Shown here: positions 1-11,816 of the stretch, one piece after another
Numbering within the stretch: the stretch's first letter is position 1
Layout of the letters: each line of letters opens with the position of its first letter
From: Cavia porcellus
Lineage: Eukaryota; Chordata; Mammalia; Rodentia; Caviidae
NCBI RefSeq assembly: GCF_034190915.1
Contig: NW_026947484.1
Location: 74,169,482 to 74,233,481 of the forward strand
Reading direction: 5' to 3'
Length of the DNA stretch: 64,000 nucleotides
Made by a program: the position numbers and the translations under genes
The notes under the pieces: model-generated
Database searches by the model: none
What the model saw: the letters and a program-made list of their open reading frames with translations, nothing else
What the model was told of the DNA's origin: nothing

Positions 1-387
1 TAAGAAAATAAGAGTAAACATGAAACTACATAAAATAAAAAACCTCAGGCAACTATTTAAGAGAAAATATATCTTTTTAAAAAATTCTCAGGAATAACAA
101 CTACAATTGGACAAAATCTAGAAAGTAGTTGTTGAAAATAATATACATCAAAACTGAAAGGCAGAGCTGACCTTGGAAATGAAACGCACCACAGCTCTCT
201 CTGAGGCCAGTGCTTTTCAAGCTATCAAGGAAATGCAGATACCTGACCCTCCTAGCTAGAGATTCTAATTCACCTGGCTTGAATTGGAAAATAATAAAAA
301 CCAATAAGCACGACAAGTAACCTGTGCTGCAGGTAGTCAATCAGCCTGGTACAGTGAAATGCCAAAAGAGGCAAAAGAACAACAGTT
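1..387. other. intergenic, nothing recognised
   Basis: AT-rich sequence downstream of SMC5 with no coding, RNA or repeat signature that I recognise. Confidence 0.5.
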
Positions 388-728
388 GTCATGGTTTATG
401 TCTGTGTCCCCCAGGCCTCATGAGTTTGCATTGTTCATATGTGATGGTTCATTGTCTAGTGCTTGGATTGATGGTGTCAGTGCTCCACCCACATGGGGGT
501 GGAGCCAGGATGTGATGTAATGGCAGGAAGAAGGTGTGTCTTGCTCTTTGCTGGTTCCTGCTTGCTGTTTGCAGCCGCCTTGAACTGGGGCCCAGCCATG
601 CCAGCCCACCTTGGAGCCAACTGAGTACAGATTGAAACCTCCAAAAACTGTAAAAAATAAACCTTTCCTTTCCCAACTTTGGGCTTCAGGTATTTTATCT
701 CAGCGATGAGTAAAAAGTAACGAAGACA
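388..728 (+). mobile_element. MaLR-type solo LTR
   Basis: Its right part has the hallmark end of rodent MaLR LTRs: CTCCAAAAACTG, an AATAAA signal, CAGGTATTTTATCTCAGC, then AAAGTAACGAAGACA. Related copies lie at 37256, 43254 and 53571. The left border is approximate. Confidence 0.6.
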
Positions 729-1107
729 ACAGTAAAATACTCAAGCCAAACTGTGCAAGAAAGTCTTCTTCATATTATGATTTCCTCTGGAATGATAATC
801 TCAGTGCCTTGCATTTCTGTAGACTGATATTTTAAGTGTGCAGCTAGAATTCAGTAAGCTTTTAATAGCTCTGGTGTTATAACTGACATAACAGACTGCA
901 TGTATTTAAAGCGTACATTTTGATACATTTTGACATATATACTCATTAAACCATAATTAGATAACAAACATATTTGTGAACCCCCAAAGTTCCTTATCCA
1001 CCTTTAAAATTGCTCCTTTCCATTCTTCATTTCCTCTGCCACAAACCCAATCACTAGTATGTTTTCTATCACTATAAATTATTTTGTATTACAAGATTTT
1101 TAAAATA

Positions 1108-1182
1108 AGAGATTGGAATGTAGCTCAGTGGTACAGCATTAGCCTAGCATGTGTGAAGCCCTGTGTCTCCCTCCCCAAAAAG
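1108..1182 (+). mobile_element. ID-like SINE
   Basis: tRNA-like A box (TGTAGCTCAGTGG) followed by a degraded B box and CCCCAAAAAG tail. Confidence 0.6.
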
Positions 1183-1454
1183 GTTTATAAATGGAACAGC
1201 ATGTTTCATTGTGCAGAGGGGTGGCAGATCTGACTTCTCTCGCTCAGCAGGTATTTTGCAATTATCTGTGAAATGGTATCATGTATGGATTAACCAGTTT
1301 GCTGATCCACGTACCTATCAACCGGGTACCTGTGTCCAGTTTAGGATTATTGCAGTTTCTATGAAAATTCATGTAAAACACTCAGCAGACAAATGTGCTC
1401 TCAACTGTCTAGAAGAGAAGTAGAACAGCTGTATTTTACAGTCATCTTTGGTGT

Positions 1455-1694
1455 TTTTTTATTTAGTGGTACTGGAGACTGAACCCAGGAGCAGTGAACT
1501 ACATCCACAGGCCTTCTCAACCTTTCTGTTCTTTTGTTTTGTTTTTGTTTTTTTGAGACAAGGTCTCATTATGTAGTTAAGGCCAGCTTTGAACTCACTA
1601 TGTGGCCCAAGCTGGCCTCAAACTAGGGACAACCCTCCTGCCTCAGCCTCCCAAGTGCTGGCATTACAGGTAGGTGCTACCATGCCTGGCTTTA
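1455..1694 (-). mobile_element. B1-dID dimer SINE
   Basis: On the minus strand a B1 (TTTGAGACAAGGTCTC in reverse) is followed by an ID-like unit (GTGGTACTGGAGACTGAACCC in reverse). A partial second B1, about 1697-1790, abuts it. Confidence 0.7.
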
Positions 1695-2515
1695 ACTTTT
1701 GAGGTGAGGTCTAACTAAGCTAACCAGGCTGGCCTCCAGCTTCTGCTTCAGGCTCCTAGTAGCTGGCTTTATGGGCAGGCACAACTGTTTCCCAAAGTGA
1801 TACCATTTTACATTCTTACTCGTGTTATAAGAACTTCTTGCCAACACGATGGAGCTGTCTTTTAAAGTTAAGTGGTGGTCATACATTATGATTTTAATTT
1901 TCACTTCCCTAGTGACCTGTAATGTTGCGTCCATTTAATTACATTATTTGTCATTTGCTATTTTCTTTGGCAGATCTCTGGTTGAAAAATTTTATCTGTA
2001 TGAAAACAGATCATAGTTTGTGGTTTGTCTTTTTAGTCTTAGTGCTTTTAACAAGTAGAATTTTAAACATTTCTTGATGGTATCCTTCTGAACAACTTAA
2101 GAATTATGTTTCTGATGTATCTTAGACATTTTTGTACAACACAGGGTTACAAGTGTTTTTTTCCCATTTTTTTTTCACAATTTTTAGTTCTGAGTTCTAC
2201 ACTTAGGTCTATGGCTCATTATGAGTTAATTTGTATAAAATATGGGTCAAAGCTAGTTTTGCAAATGGATATTCAGTTGTTCCAGGTTAAAAAAAAAAAC
2301 CCACTGTTACTTTTCCACCAATTATTTTGACAATTCAGAGGTGTATCTATTTCTGAACATTTGATTGTCTCACTGACAGCTTTATCTTTATGCCAGTAGC
2401 TGTGTTTTAGTTTTTTCTAATTAATTTTATAATCCTTGAAATCTTACAGTGTTAGTACTCCAATTTTGTTTTCTTTTTCAAAGTTCTTTTCAGTATTCTA
2501 GTCTTCGAACTTTCC

Positions 2516-2670
2516 AACCGGGCATGACGGTGCACAACTGAAATTCCGCCCTCTGGAGGCTGAGGCAGGAGGATCACTGAGGACTCCAGGCCAGCCTGGG
2601 CTACAAAGTGAGTTCAAGTCCAGCCTGAACTGCACAGTGACTTCCTGTCTCAAAAAGACAGAAAAATAAA
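2516..2670 (+). mobile_element. B1 SINE with internal duplication
   Basis: B1 head (GGGCATGACGGTGCACA), GAGGCTGAGGCAGGAGGATC, then two tandem CCAGCCTG-type modules before the CTGTCTCAAAAA tail. Confidence 0.8.
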
Positions 2671-3129
2671 ATTTTCCACATGGATTTAAGAATTAGTTAA
2701 TTTCCATAAAAATGCCTGCTACGATTTTTATTGGAATTATACTGGCTATAGAGATCAGCCTGAATGTCTGACCTTAACAATATTGAGTTCCTCACATAGG
2801 AATCAAGTGAATTTCTCCATTTACTTATTCTGTTTGTCAGTTTTTGTAGTTTTTTCAGTGAATGTCTTTCATCTTTTATTAGATTTATTTCAGTAATTTC
2901 ATGTTTATGCCCTGAAAACTATTCAACATTGTTTTGATTTATTCCCAGTACATATAAATACAATTACTTTATTGTTATTATTTCATGAATTAAGTCCTGT
3001 ACACTGATCTTGTATCCTGAAAATTTGCTAAATTCACTTTCTTGGTTCTAATATGGATTTTACAGACTGCATCAGATTTTCTATATAAGAAATCATATAG
3101 TTTGCAAAATAAAGATGGTTTAGCCAAAG

Positions 3130-3230
3130 TTCGGGGTCAGTTTGAGCTATAAAGTGAATGCAAAGCCAGCCTAACCTGCAGAGTGAGACCTTGTCTCAAA
3201 AAAACAAAAACACAAACAACAAAAAAAGGA
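3130..3230 (+). mobile_element. B1 SINE, 3' half
   Basis: The AAGCCAGCCTAACCTGC module and GAGTGAGACCTTGTCTC followed by an A-rich tail; the head is missing. Confidence 0.65.
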
Positions 3231-3352
3231 TGGTTTTATTTCTCCTTTCCCAGTGTGGATGCTTTTTAATTTTTTCTCACCTCATTGCAGGGCCTGCAAT
3301 CTTCAAGGTCAACAGTGGGCATAAAAATAAAAATTTAAAAAACACTGTGGCC

Positions 3353-3445
3353 AGGCCTGGGGTTTAGCTCAGTGGCATAAGTGCCTGCCTGCAAGGCAGG
3401 TCATGAGTTTGATCCCTGGTACCAAAACCAAAAACCAAACAACCA
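3353..3445 (+). mobile_element. tRNA-derived SINE
   Basis: A box TTAGCTCAGTGGCATAAG, B box GTTTGATCC, tail CCAAAACC repeats. A 9-bp target duplication ACTGTGGCC flanks it (3344-3352 and 3446-3454), inside an older L1. Confidence 0.85.
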
Positions 3446-3639
3446 ACTGTGGCCATCTTTGTCTTATTCCTGGCTTTATGGAAAGATCATTCAATGTATT
3501 TGTACTGTGATATTAGTGTATGATTTTATGAATGGACTCCTGTAAATGAGCCCCTATAATTTTTTTAATGGTGTACTCCAGTGTTCACTACTTTGAGAGG
3601 GAAAGAGCTTTCTTATAATTGAAAAACTTAGAAAATATA

Positions 3640-4300
3640 ATCTTGATACTTTGCCTTACATAACAGCAACAATGACACCAAAATGGATATAAATGCCTAG
3701 AACTATACTGTAAGAAATACGCAGTACTTTAGAGAAAACCATAAATCTCAGCATGGAAAATGACTAAATGGAGAGATATATTGAAGACTCAATGCTATAT
3801 ATAAAAATTTAATCTATGAATCTCAATAGGCTTGCTTTTTAGAATGCCAAAATGATTGTAAAGTTAGCCTGGAAAATAAACCATACTAAAATAACTAGAA
3901 TTCCAAGACAGAAAAATAGGTTACTTCTAAAAGTCAAGAATATGAACTATGAGGCAATGTTAATTAAATTATGGCTATAGATCAGTGTCGCCCAAGACAG
4001 ATTAAAGTTTAGTATATTAAGATGAAATTTCAAACCAGTACAGAAAAGACAAAGTATTGCACATATGTGAGGGATTATTCCACAACTGCTTGCTACACAG
4101 CGGTGGGTAGAGGTGTAGCACTGGTGGAGGGAACGGGAAAGACTTCGTCTCTGCCTCATGCTTACGTCAGAACCAGTTACAAAAACAACAGATTTAAATT
4201 GAAAACTGAAACTTTTAACAGTGCTCAAAAAAACATGAGTACATTATTCAGATCATTTCAAAGTGGGAAAAGCTTTTCTGAAAATGACATAAACACAGAC
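3640..4300 (+). mobile_element. possible old L1 ORF2 fragment
   Basis: Part of it (AAATGGAGAGATATATTGAAGACTCAATG and following) resembles the L1 ORF2 C-terminal region. It is decayed, and its right end is uncertain. Confidence 0.45.
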
Positions 4301-4631
4301 TGAAAAGTCTGACTAGTGCAAAAACAAAAACAAAAACAAAAGCAAACAAACCCCAAACCCCACTGACAAAGGCAAAAGCTCCATCGAGGAAGACTACTGA
4401 CAGCTCCTTCCCCAGGTAAATGGCAAGAAGTGTGTGTGGCACCCTTCCCTTACTGTCTGCGCTGGGTCACACGTAGGTGCTACACACATTCACTAAGAAT
4501 CAACAATCATAAAATCCCGAGTGGAAAATGACGGCAAAAAACAGAGAAAGGCAACTTAAAGAAACAGAAATGCCCAAGACACACACAGTCTCACCTTGAC
4601 CAAAACAGAAAGTTCAACCAAAAAATTAACA

Positions 4632-4727
4632 GGGCTGGGGATTTAGCTCAGCGGCATAAGCACCTGCCTTGTAAGCAGGCGGTCGTGAATTTGATCCCCA
4701 GTACCGAATAAATAAATAAATAAAAAT
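4632..4727 (+). mobile_element. tRNA-derived SINE
   Basis: GGGCTGGGGATTTAGCTCAG head, B box TTTGATCCCC, AATAAATAAATA tail. Confidence 0.85.
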
Positions 4728-4730
4728 GAA

Positions 4731-5024
4731 ATACAATTTCCCTGCATATCCACGGATCCCCGGAAACAGCAGAATCCACGGACACTAAAGGCCCTAACGT
4801 AAGGCACTATGTTTGCCCATAACCTGCACACTTTCTTTCACACTTTAAATCATCTCCAGATAAGGTAATTCCTAACCCAAAGCGAGGCTATGTAAATACT
4901 TGATACAGTGTATTGTTTAGGGAAGAATAATCTGTACATGTTCAGTACAGACTCAATTTTTTTCCAAATATTTGTTTTAGTTGCTCGAATCTTCATATAC
5001 AGAATCCATGGATAAGGAGGTCAA
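4731..5024 (+). mobile_element. MER2-like (TcMar-Tigger) DNA transposon fossil
   Basis: Ends are inverted (CCTGCATATCCACGG left; CCATGGATAAGGAGG right). The centre holds TGTATTGTTTAGGG and GTACATGTTCAGTACAGAC, sequences I associate with MER2. Confidence 0.75.
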
Positions 5025-6200
5025 CATTTTTTTGCTTGTTATGAAAATGAAAAATGATTTTTAATACTCAATATAAGGGACATATTAATTGCAGTTAAGT
5101 CTGCATTATTGTAACCAAGACCTAATAATACACTGACCAAAGATCCTAATTTCTATTTAACCGTGCTGGTGTCAGGTCCAATGAGACAGCTTGGCCAGTA
5201 GAACCTCGTTCTGGGTCTACTGAGACTCAGCTACCCCTTTCACAGGCTCTGTGGTTTGTGAGGCAGTCCTCTGCGGGGAGGGGTCCCCAGCACCTCCTCT
5301 AATGGCTGAAGACTTTGTCCCACCATTGGACATGACCTTTCAACTGATACTATCTATGCTACTCAGCTGATGCGGCCCCAGCATGTCCTCCTGGCTGGTG
5401 CTGCTATGCAACAAGAGACAGTTTGCATGCAAAGGGCACTGCCTTGCCTGGGCCCTGGGCTTCAGACCCACAGTATGTTGAAAGCAAAAGTGCAGTGAAC
5501 ACCTTACAGCTTAAAGAGCTTCAGAGAAGGTACTTTTGGGAAAGATGCTCTACACTTATGCTATAAAATTCCAAATGACACATTTAATATGACTAGGAAA
5601 TGAAATATGGTTGATAAAGCCCTGTATTCTCTAGGTGGGATTTGCATTTGTCCTCAGCACCAACGATGCATGATAAGAGTCTCTGATAGAATCCTGGTAG
5701 CCCTTGGCTGAAGCACTGTCTGGAGTAACAATGTAACCAGCACTTAGCCAATGGCACCAAGCATTACACAAATAAAATGATGTGTGATCTTTCAATATAA
5801 AGTAATTCCCAAGAGCTACGGTATTTGAATTTAGTAGCAGTGTTGCTTCCTTTTTCCCAGGTGCAGTATGATGCATCTTCAAGAAGAGATGATTCCTGGA
5901 CCCAAACAGGTAAGTATGATTCATTTATGGAACAGTAAGAAAGTATTTCTTCTCCACTTATTCTAAATCTTCATCACTAAATCACTATACTATCCTTGAT
6001 AGGAGCTAATGAATTCTATAATTGATTTAAGATTAAACTATTTACTTTGCAATCAGAGGTTTTTGTTTTTAAAAAACCAGTTAGAGTTACACCCAAGTTT
6101 TATAGTAATTGTGCCTGCATGTTAGATTTATAAAAGCTTTTTCCACCCAGGTTTCATAATGTGGTCATATGAAATTAGAAAACAGAGCTGGCGATTGCTT
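5025..6200. other. intergenic, mostly unassigned; contains an exon-like module
   Basis: Relatively GC-rich between 5160 and 5500. No repeat recognised. An isolated exon-like unit at 5861-5909 is listed separately. Confidence 0.4.
5861..5909 (+). other. orphan exon-like module with strong splice signals
   Basis: 49 bp preceded by a good polypyrimidine tract and AG (TTCCTTTTTCCCAG/) and followed by a near-ideal 5' splice site (ACAG/GTAAGTAT). It is open in frame 1 (starts VQYDASSRRDD). On the strand opposite SMC5. No neighbouring exon was found; it could be a non-coding transcript exon or chance. Confidence 0.3.
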
Positions 6201-6203
6201 AGC

Positions 6204-6605
6204 TGTTATAGTGACAAACATCTGAGGTAAATCAATTTATTAAAAGAAAAAGATTTATTTCGGTTAGCAGTTTTCGAGATTTTGAGTCCACAGCCCATTG
6301 GCTCTGTAGCTTTGGGCCCTGTTAGGCAGTGCGTCACAGCAGGAGCGCCTGGTGAATGCTCTTCACCTCAAGGTGGCCAGGAAGCAGACAGACAGACAAA
6401 CAGGACCATGCTGGGATCCTAGCACCACCTTTGAAGACACCCAGTGACCAAACTTCCTCCCACTAGGATCCCTCTCAGAGGTTCTACCAAATGCCGGTAG
6501 CACTGAGGGCTGGGACCACGCCTCTGACACAGGGCTCTGTGGAGGTCGTATCGTGTAAAAACCATAGCACAGGTATAGCTCTGAGGTGGTGTTCAGCATG
6601 TCCAT
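6204..6605 (-). mobile_element. MaLR-type solo LTR, minus strand
   Basis: Begins with reversed LTR-end features (TGTTATAGTGAC, then a TTTATTAAAAG and GATTTATTTCGG block) and runs into the GC-richer LTR body. Borders approximate. Confidence 0.5.
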
Positions 6606-6665
6606 GGTCCTGGGTCACAGTTAGTTACCATGCTATTTCCTCTTAAAAACCAAAGCAGCTTCATA

Positions 6666-6825
6666 AGGATGGGGCTTAGTGGCAGAGCAATCAGCTCGAA
6701 TGCTCAAGGACCCGAGTCTGATCCCCAGCACAGGGAGGCTGTGGTAACATGGCCTGTAGGCTCAACTGCTGGAGAGGCTAAGGCAGAAGGATCAACTCTA
6801 TTTAAAAAAAAAACAAACAAAACCC
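6666..6825 (+). mobile_element. ID-B1 composite SINE (B4-like arrangement)
   Basis: ID-like unit (GGGGCTTAGTGGCAGAGC ... TGATCCCCAGCAC) followed by B1-like GAGGCTAAGGCAGAAGGATC and an A-rich tail. Confidence 0.6.
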
Positions 6826-7439
6826 CAAGGTACTAAGAAACCAAGTCCCTTTCCCTAGGGACCACCGCTGTTAGTTTGTTTGCATCTTCAGAGTTAGAAC
6901 ATCTAGCTTTGTGAATGTGCTTATGCATTTTTAAAACTACAACTGAGAAAAACAAAAATGAAAACAATGTATATATACATACACAGTAGTTCTGTGTTTC
7001 CATTTTATTAACAGCATGGAGATCTGATCTGATCAGATCTTTATGGAGAGCAGCTCCATACCAACTGTATTCTGTTAAATGGATCCTTATATCATGATTA
7101 ACTAGTTTTCAATCTATTGCTACTTCAAACATACATTTAGTATTCTCACCTACATACATGGAAATGGGTGAGAACACATGTGGTAACAGACGGAATTCCT
7201 CCTATAATTGGTTCTGCTAGGTCAGAGTGGATAGGCACTTAAAACACATGGCTGTTCTCCACACTGCCCATCTTACAGCGTCACCCACACGCACACCTAT
7301 CTCTTACTATAACCTCGTTACCGTCTTGGATTTTGTCTGTCCTGTGTAAGGCGCAGCCTGCTTCAGTCCCAATTCTGGCATTCACCATGTTTCCTTTCTT
7401 CTCCCCTTCTTTCCTTCTCCCCCAGTCCCCGATGCCCCC

Positions 7440-7625
7440 TTATTACTGGTATCGAGGACTGAACCCAAGAGCTCTGCACTTAGCTACATTCTCAGTCCAT
7501 TTTTAATTTTGAGACACGATTTTACAGAATCACTAAGTTGCCCAGACTCGGTTCAAACCTGCAATCCTCCTGATTCAGCCTCCTAGAGTGCAAGGACTAC
7601 AGGTGCATGCCATCACATCTGGTTA
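7440..7625 (-). mobile_element. B1-dID dimer SINE
   Basis: Reverse ID unit (TGGTATCGAGGACTGAACCC) then a reverse B1 with CAGCCTCCTAGAGTGC and CACATCTGG. Confidence 0.7.
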
Positions 7626-8014
7626 CCATGGTTTCAACTACAGACAAGCCCACTCGCTTTCTGAACCTTCCTCCTCACTGGAAAGAATGTCCATTTCCTA
7701 AAGTTCCTATAAACAGTGAAGGAGATAAGTTAAAGGCCAACGTCACCCAAGTGAGAGGCCCAAATCAGTATTTTAACATACTCGACACACACTTTCCGCC
7801 CACTGCTGTGTCAGCACAGCAACAGTTCAGGCTGTATTACATCCTTATTTGCACGGTCTTTTTCATACACTTCTTCCCATCTGATGGTCAAACGAATCTT
7901 CCCCAAAATTGTTTTATTGTGCTAAGACCAAAAGACAACAAACAAAAAACACACACCCAGAAAATTTTGTATCTTTTCCTCTATTATCCAGCCCCTCTAA
8001 TCTCCCAGGGGATA

Positions 8015-8085
8015 ATCTGTTCTGGTTCTGGGGACTGAGCCCCGACCTCACACATGCTAGGGAAGCTACACCTCTAGCACTGGTT
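8015..8085 (-). mobile_element. ID-like SINE fragment
   Basis: Reverse ID-like sequence, GGGGACTGAGCCCCGACC through CTACACCTCTAGC. Confidence 0.5.
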
Positions 8086-8461
8086 TCTTCCTACTGCTTT
8101 TACTTCCTGCCAGTATTACAATTCCTTTTAAATATTCCAGCAGAAGAGGCATGATATTATTGCTCAAATCGCTAGTAGAGTCATCTCAATGTTACAGACA
8201 GCTATGAAACACCAGCTATCCCAAGTGCTGCTACTACCTCTGCACTGACTGTTACCACTTGGAATCTTTTGTTACCACAGGCAATGTCGGAAGTACGCTT
8301 TTGTTAAATTGGGAGCTCCTGAGCAAGATGAGAAGAAATGAGTTTTCACTGAGAAATTACAAGTATTTAAGACATGTATTAATAAATTGGCTGAAATGTG
8401 CAGAAGGTCTTCATTACTTCACAGAGTAGGTTTCAGAAGAAACCTATTCAGAATAGTACAT

Positions 8462-8628
8462 CCTGCTGGATATGGTGGCACATGCCTGTAACCCCAGCAC
8501 TTGGAAGGCCGAGGCAGGATTGCTTTGAGTTCAAGGCCACCCTGGGCTACATAGTAAGTTCAAGGTCAGCCTGAGCTCTGTAGCAAGATCCTGTTTCAAA
8601 AAAAACAACAAACAAAACACAATAAAAC
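8462..8628 (+). mobile_element. B1 SINE with internal duplication
   Basis: Nearly complete: head GGATATGGTGGCACATGCC, two modules (AAGGCCACCCTGGGCTACA; AAGGTCAGCCTGAGCTC), tail TTTCAAAAAAAACAAC. Confidence 0.85.
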
Positions 8629-9390
8629 AAAAGAATAGCAAGTCCTATGCTCTTTTTTCTTAGGGGTGGTCCTCAAAGCCTGAACCCTCAAGAGCCGTAT
8701 ATTCAGATATGGGGGTCTTGGGATTTCTAATTGCTTCAGGTCAGTTTAAATGATAATGGGAACCCATCTCTGGAATAGTAATACGTGATCAAATTACCCA
8801 AAATGATGAACTAGAACTTCACCGTGCTTATAAAACAAGCTACATGAAGTTTCGTGCTGCACATAATAGGAGTTCAACAAACACCTGTATGAGCGGAGGA
8901 TTTGAACTTAAGATTTTGTAATCTGTTAACAGTGTTGTGGGCGGATACCTGCCATTCAGGCACTTTAACCCTGATAGGTCTTCTGCCAATAAAACCTTAG
9001 GAGTGCCGTGAGACCAAATGATCTCAGCTCATTTGCATATGTTTTTACCCAATTGCACACCTTCCCAGGTCCTATGGCAGCCTTCCTGCATGCTGTTTCC
9101 AAATTATGTAACATTACAAAGGCTTGCAGATGCCCAGCAGATCCAACGCCTCTCAGTTCAAATAGTGTTCAATCTATGTTATCAGTGCTTCGGACTATTT
9201 TGCGTCTTTGGGGTTCACTTAAAGCCCTTAGTACACTGTTTCTTGAGGGGCATCTCACGCAGCTGCCACTGTTTTCTTTTTTTTACCGTTTTCTTTTCAA
9301 ACTATGGATGACAGACTTTACTAACAGCCCACATATGGAATGAAATGGACAGAGTATATTTCAGTCACACAGTACTGGGAGAGAATTATT
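8629..9390. other. intergenic, nothing recognised
   Basis: Two overlapping open frames near 9008-9343 lack any family resemblance, and no splice context supports them. Confidence 0.4.
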
Positions 9391-9394
9391 TCAT

Positions 9395-9560
9395 ACTATA
9401 GTTACCAAGTGCTCACTACATGCTAAGCATTTTCTTGGCTCAAGAAAGAGCAATAACACAGTAATGTCTGCCGTCAGAGAACTTATACCCTAGTGAAGAC
9501 AACATGTACCGTAAGCTGGAATATGTTCTCTGAGGACAGCAGAGGGGTTCAGGGGTGCTA
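9395..9560. repeat. ancient interspersed repeat (MIR/L2 type)
   Basis: Contains the common pattern CAAGTGCTCACTACATGC and AGAGAACTTATACCCTAGTG found in old mammalian repeats. The family is not certain. Confidence 0.4.
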
Positions 9561-9844
9561 CTTTGAGAGCAGACAGGAGAGGTAAGTAGGAAACCTGAAG
9601 GTTACAAAAACTCTGGATTCTTATGTGTAAAGGAAAACCTATCACAGGGCACAGGATGATCAGTTCTTTCTAAGAGTTGGTAGTATGGCTTTCTGATTGT
9701 CCCCTTCTTGAGTAACAGAATGGCTGGAATATACCTACATATATAGCCATATGGAGATGACACATTCAAGTTTCTCTTACAGCCAGAAAGGTGGTGACTA
9801 AGGTCTGGACAAGAGGCAAAAGCAATGTGTGCTTCTTGCAGATC

Positions 9845-10082
9845 ATGGTGATGTCCTTACCCCACTCCCTTCATGACTGTTGGATACAGATAAGGTGGTA
9901 AGGACTGATGCAGCCACCATGGAGGAGACCATAAAAAGGTCTCAGGATGGCGGAGTTACACAACAGAAATCCACTGATGAGCTGGCTTATCAGACCCAGA
10001 TTGCTGGTTAGAACATCTACCATGTATCAGTTATATTTGAGTCTCTGCTATAGTAGCAGAAGTAATCTGTACCCTAATTAAT
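9845..10082 (+). mobile_element. possible ancient LTR
   Basis: A stretch with GGATGGCGGAGTTACACAAC and later GTCTCTGCTATAGTAGC resembles the body and tail of old mammalian LTRs; family unassigned. Confidence 0.3.
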
Positions 10083-11082
10083 TTGCAAGCATATCTGAAA
10101 TCCTACATTTGAACTACAAAGTGTTAATTACACACGTAGGAACTTATGGTATGGCTTCGACAACTCAAAGACAAAGTAGCTTGACAGTAAGCCAGAATGG
10201 TATTATGCAAAAAACATCAGACTTCATTTTTCAGTCTATTTCTGCCCTTTATCAATAGTAAGAACTTCCTGGTCCTATACAATGTATTAAAATATGTATA
10301 AAACAATGCAGCATACAAACAAACTAGTGTAATATCTCGTTTACAACTTGACTGATATTTAGGCTCATCCTTTCTGTGATTCAGGATTATGGAAAGGGGA
10401 TGGCCTGAGCCACCTAGAACACCCTCCTCCTCAGACTAACATCTGACTCATGAAGGTAATGAATGTGACACATCACTACTGAGAGTAAATTAGGATTTTT
10501 AAACAATATGAAGATGTAAACTTTATCATTCCATGGTAACATTCGTTAGGCCATCTGTTCCTATCTTTCTTACACTAGAACTCTCAGCCATTTCTTATCA
10601 AGAAACTGGTATGCATGAGTGTGCAGCCCTCGTGACACACCATCTTTTCATCCTGAGTGTGAAATGCACAGACTGAGTGCCAAGAATGTGTAGGAATCTT
10701 CTGAAGAGGCAGTCACACAGTGCGGCAATAACACCTGTGGAAAGAGCACACCTCCTTCTGAGAAAAATCTCACCCATACTTCAGTTCAGCAACCCTCAGC
10801 CTCCAGTCCTCTTAGCACAATTCACAATGAAGCTAAGCACACTAGGCCTTGTGCTTTCTCTTTCACAGTTTTGTAGCTTATTTTGGTGGATGAGTAAATG
10901 CAATCGTTCTCACTTAAAGACAGGGCACATTCTGAGAATCAAGCAATTTCATGGTGTGAACACCATAGTCTCCTCCGACACACTCGAACGGTTATAATGT
11001 CCTTAGGCAGTATCATCTTACAGAACCAGCACCATACATGGGGCCTATTGTTGACTACAATGTTATATTTTAATACTTAAAA
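10083..11082. other. intergenic, nothing recognised
   Basis: About 1 kb of unique-looking sequence without a supported feature. Confidence 0.4.
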
Positions 11083-11290
11083 AATTAGGCTAGGTGTGGT
11101 GGCGCATGTCTGTAATCACAGCACTCTGGGAGGTCAAGGCGAGAGGACTGCAAGTTCGAGTCTGGTCTGGCAACTTGGTGACTTAGCGAGACCCTACCTC
11201 AAAAAACAAAACAAAATGAAGAAACAGCTGGGCTGTCGTTCAGTGTGAAGGCCGGATGTTCAATCTCTAGTACAGGGGAAACAAGAAAGA
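11083..11290 (+). mobile_element. B1-dID dimer SINE
   Basis: B1 (GGCTAGGTGTGGTGGCGC ... CCTACCTCAAAAAAC) followed by an ID-like unit with GCTGGGCTGTCGTTCAGTG and CAATCTCTAGTAC. Confidence 0.75.
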
Positions 11291-11684
11291 GTCCCTATCC
11301 CCAGCTCCACCACTGAGATATAATTAAGCCCAAAGCTCAAACTGTCAACATAGTCAAATCTCCTAAACTTCAAATTCTACTCATTATTCACCTCCCAAAA
11401 TACACAGTTTGACTATACAATAATGAGATGGGTTAGCATAAATATTTCTAGATAGCTCATTTAACTTACACTCAAGTTTTATGAAGGTAGTAACATGAAA
11501 ATAATTGTTTCTGTAATGCTCAATGCTCAGTCTGTAAATATCTGTATCTTTTGAACAACTGACAGTATTTATCAATAAAAATGAAATAAAACCTGTATAT
11601 TAACTTTACTTAAAATTCAGACTTCGTGGGATTAAAGTACAGTATATTTTTCAAGACTGAAAGTGAGAGTTAAACATACATAAA

Positions 11685-11800
11685 GTGCCTACTATGATGG
11701 CAGACCCCCTAATTAGGCTCCTGATCTCATTTTATCTTCTCAATGATTCTATGAATTATCATCCTCCTTTCATCAGTATAGAAAAAGTAACGTCTTCAAG
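11685..11800 (+). repeat. MIR fragment
   Basis: CATTTTATCTTCTCAATGATTCTATGAATTATCATCC matches the MIR core pattern (seen from family knowledge). Confidence 0.5.
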
Positions 11801-11816
11801 TAGTGATAAACTCTGG

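Larger units (their letters stand above)
890..3560 (-). mobile_element. old L1 fragment, interrupted by several SINEs
   Basis: Reverse-complement L1 3' and ORF2 sequence in pieces (about 890-1107, 1183-1440, 1795-2515, 2670-3126, 3230-3352, 3455-3560). Examples are the CTTAACAATATTGAGTTCC and GTCTTATTCCTGG motifs. Heavily decayed. The interruptions are an ID-like SINE, B1-dID, B1 and a tRNA-type SINE. Confidence 0.65.

Noticed and set aside
7018..7042. Palindrome of GATC/GATCTGATCAGATC type
   Set aside because: Short (14 bp perfect core) and isolated; expected by chance in a window this large.
7607..8038. 143-codon open frame on the plus strand
   Set aside because: Starts inside a reversed SINE and has no family resemblance.
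1..11000. KLF9 or another neighbouring gene on the left
   Set aside because: Expected from human synteny only; no zinc-finger or other coding exon is visible in this part.
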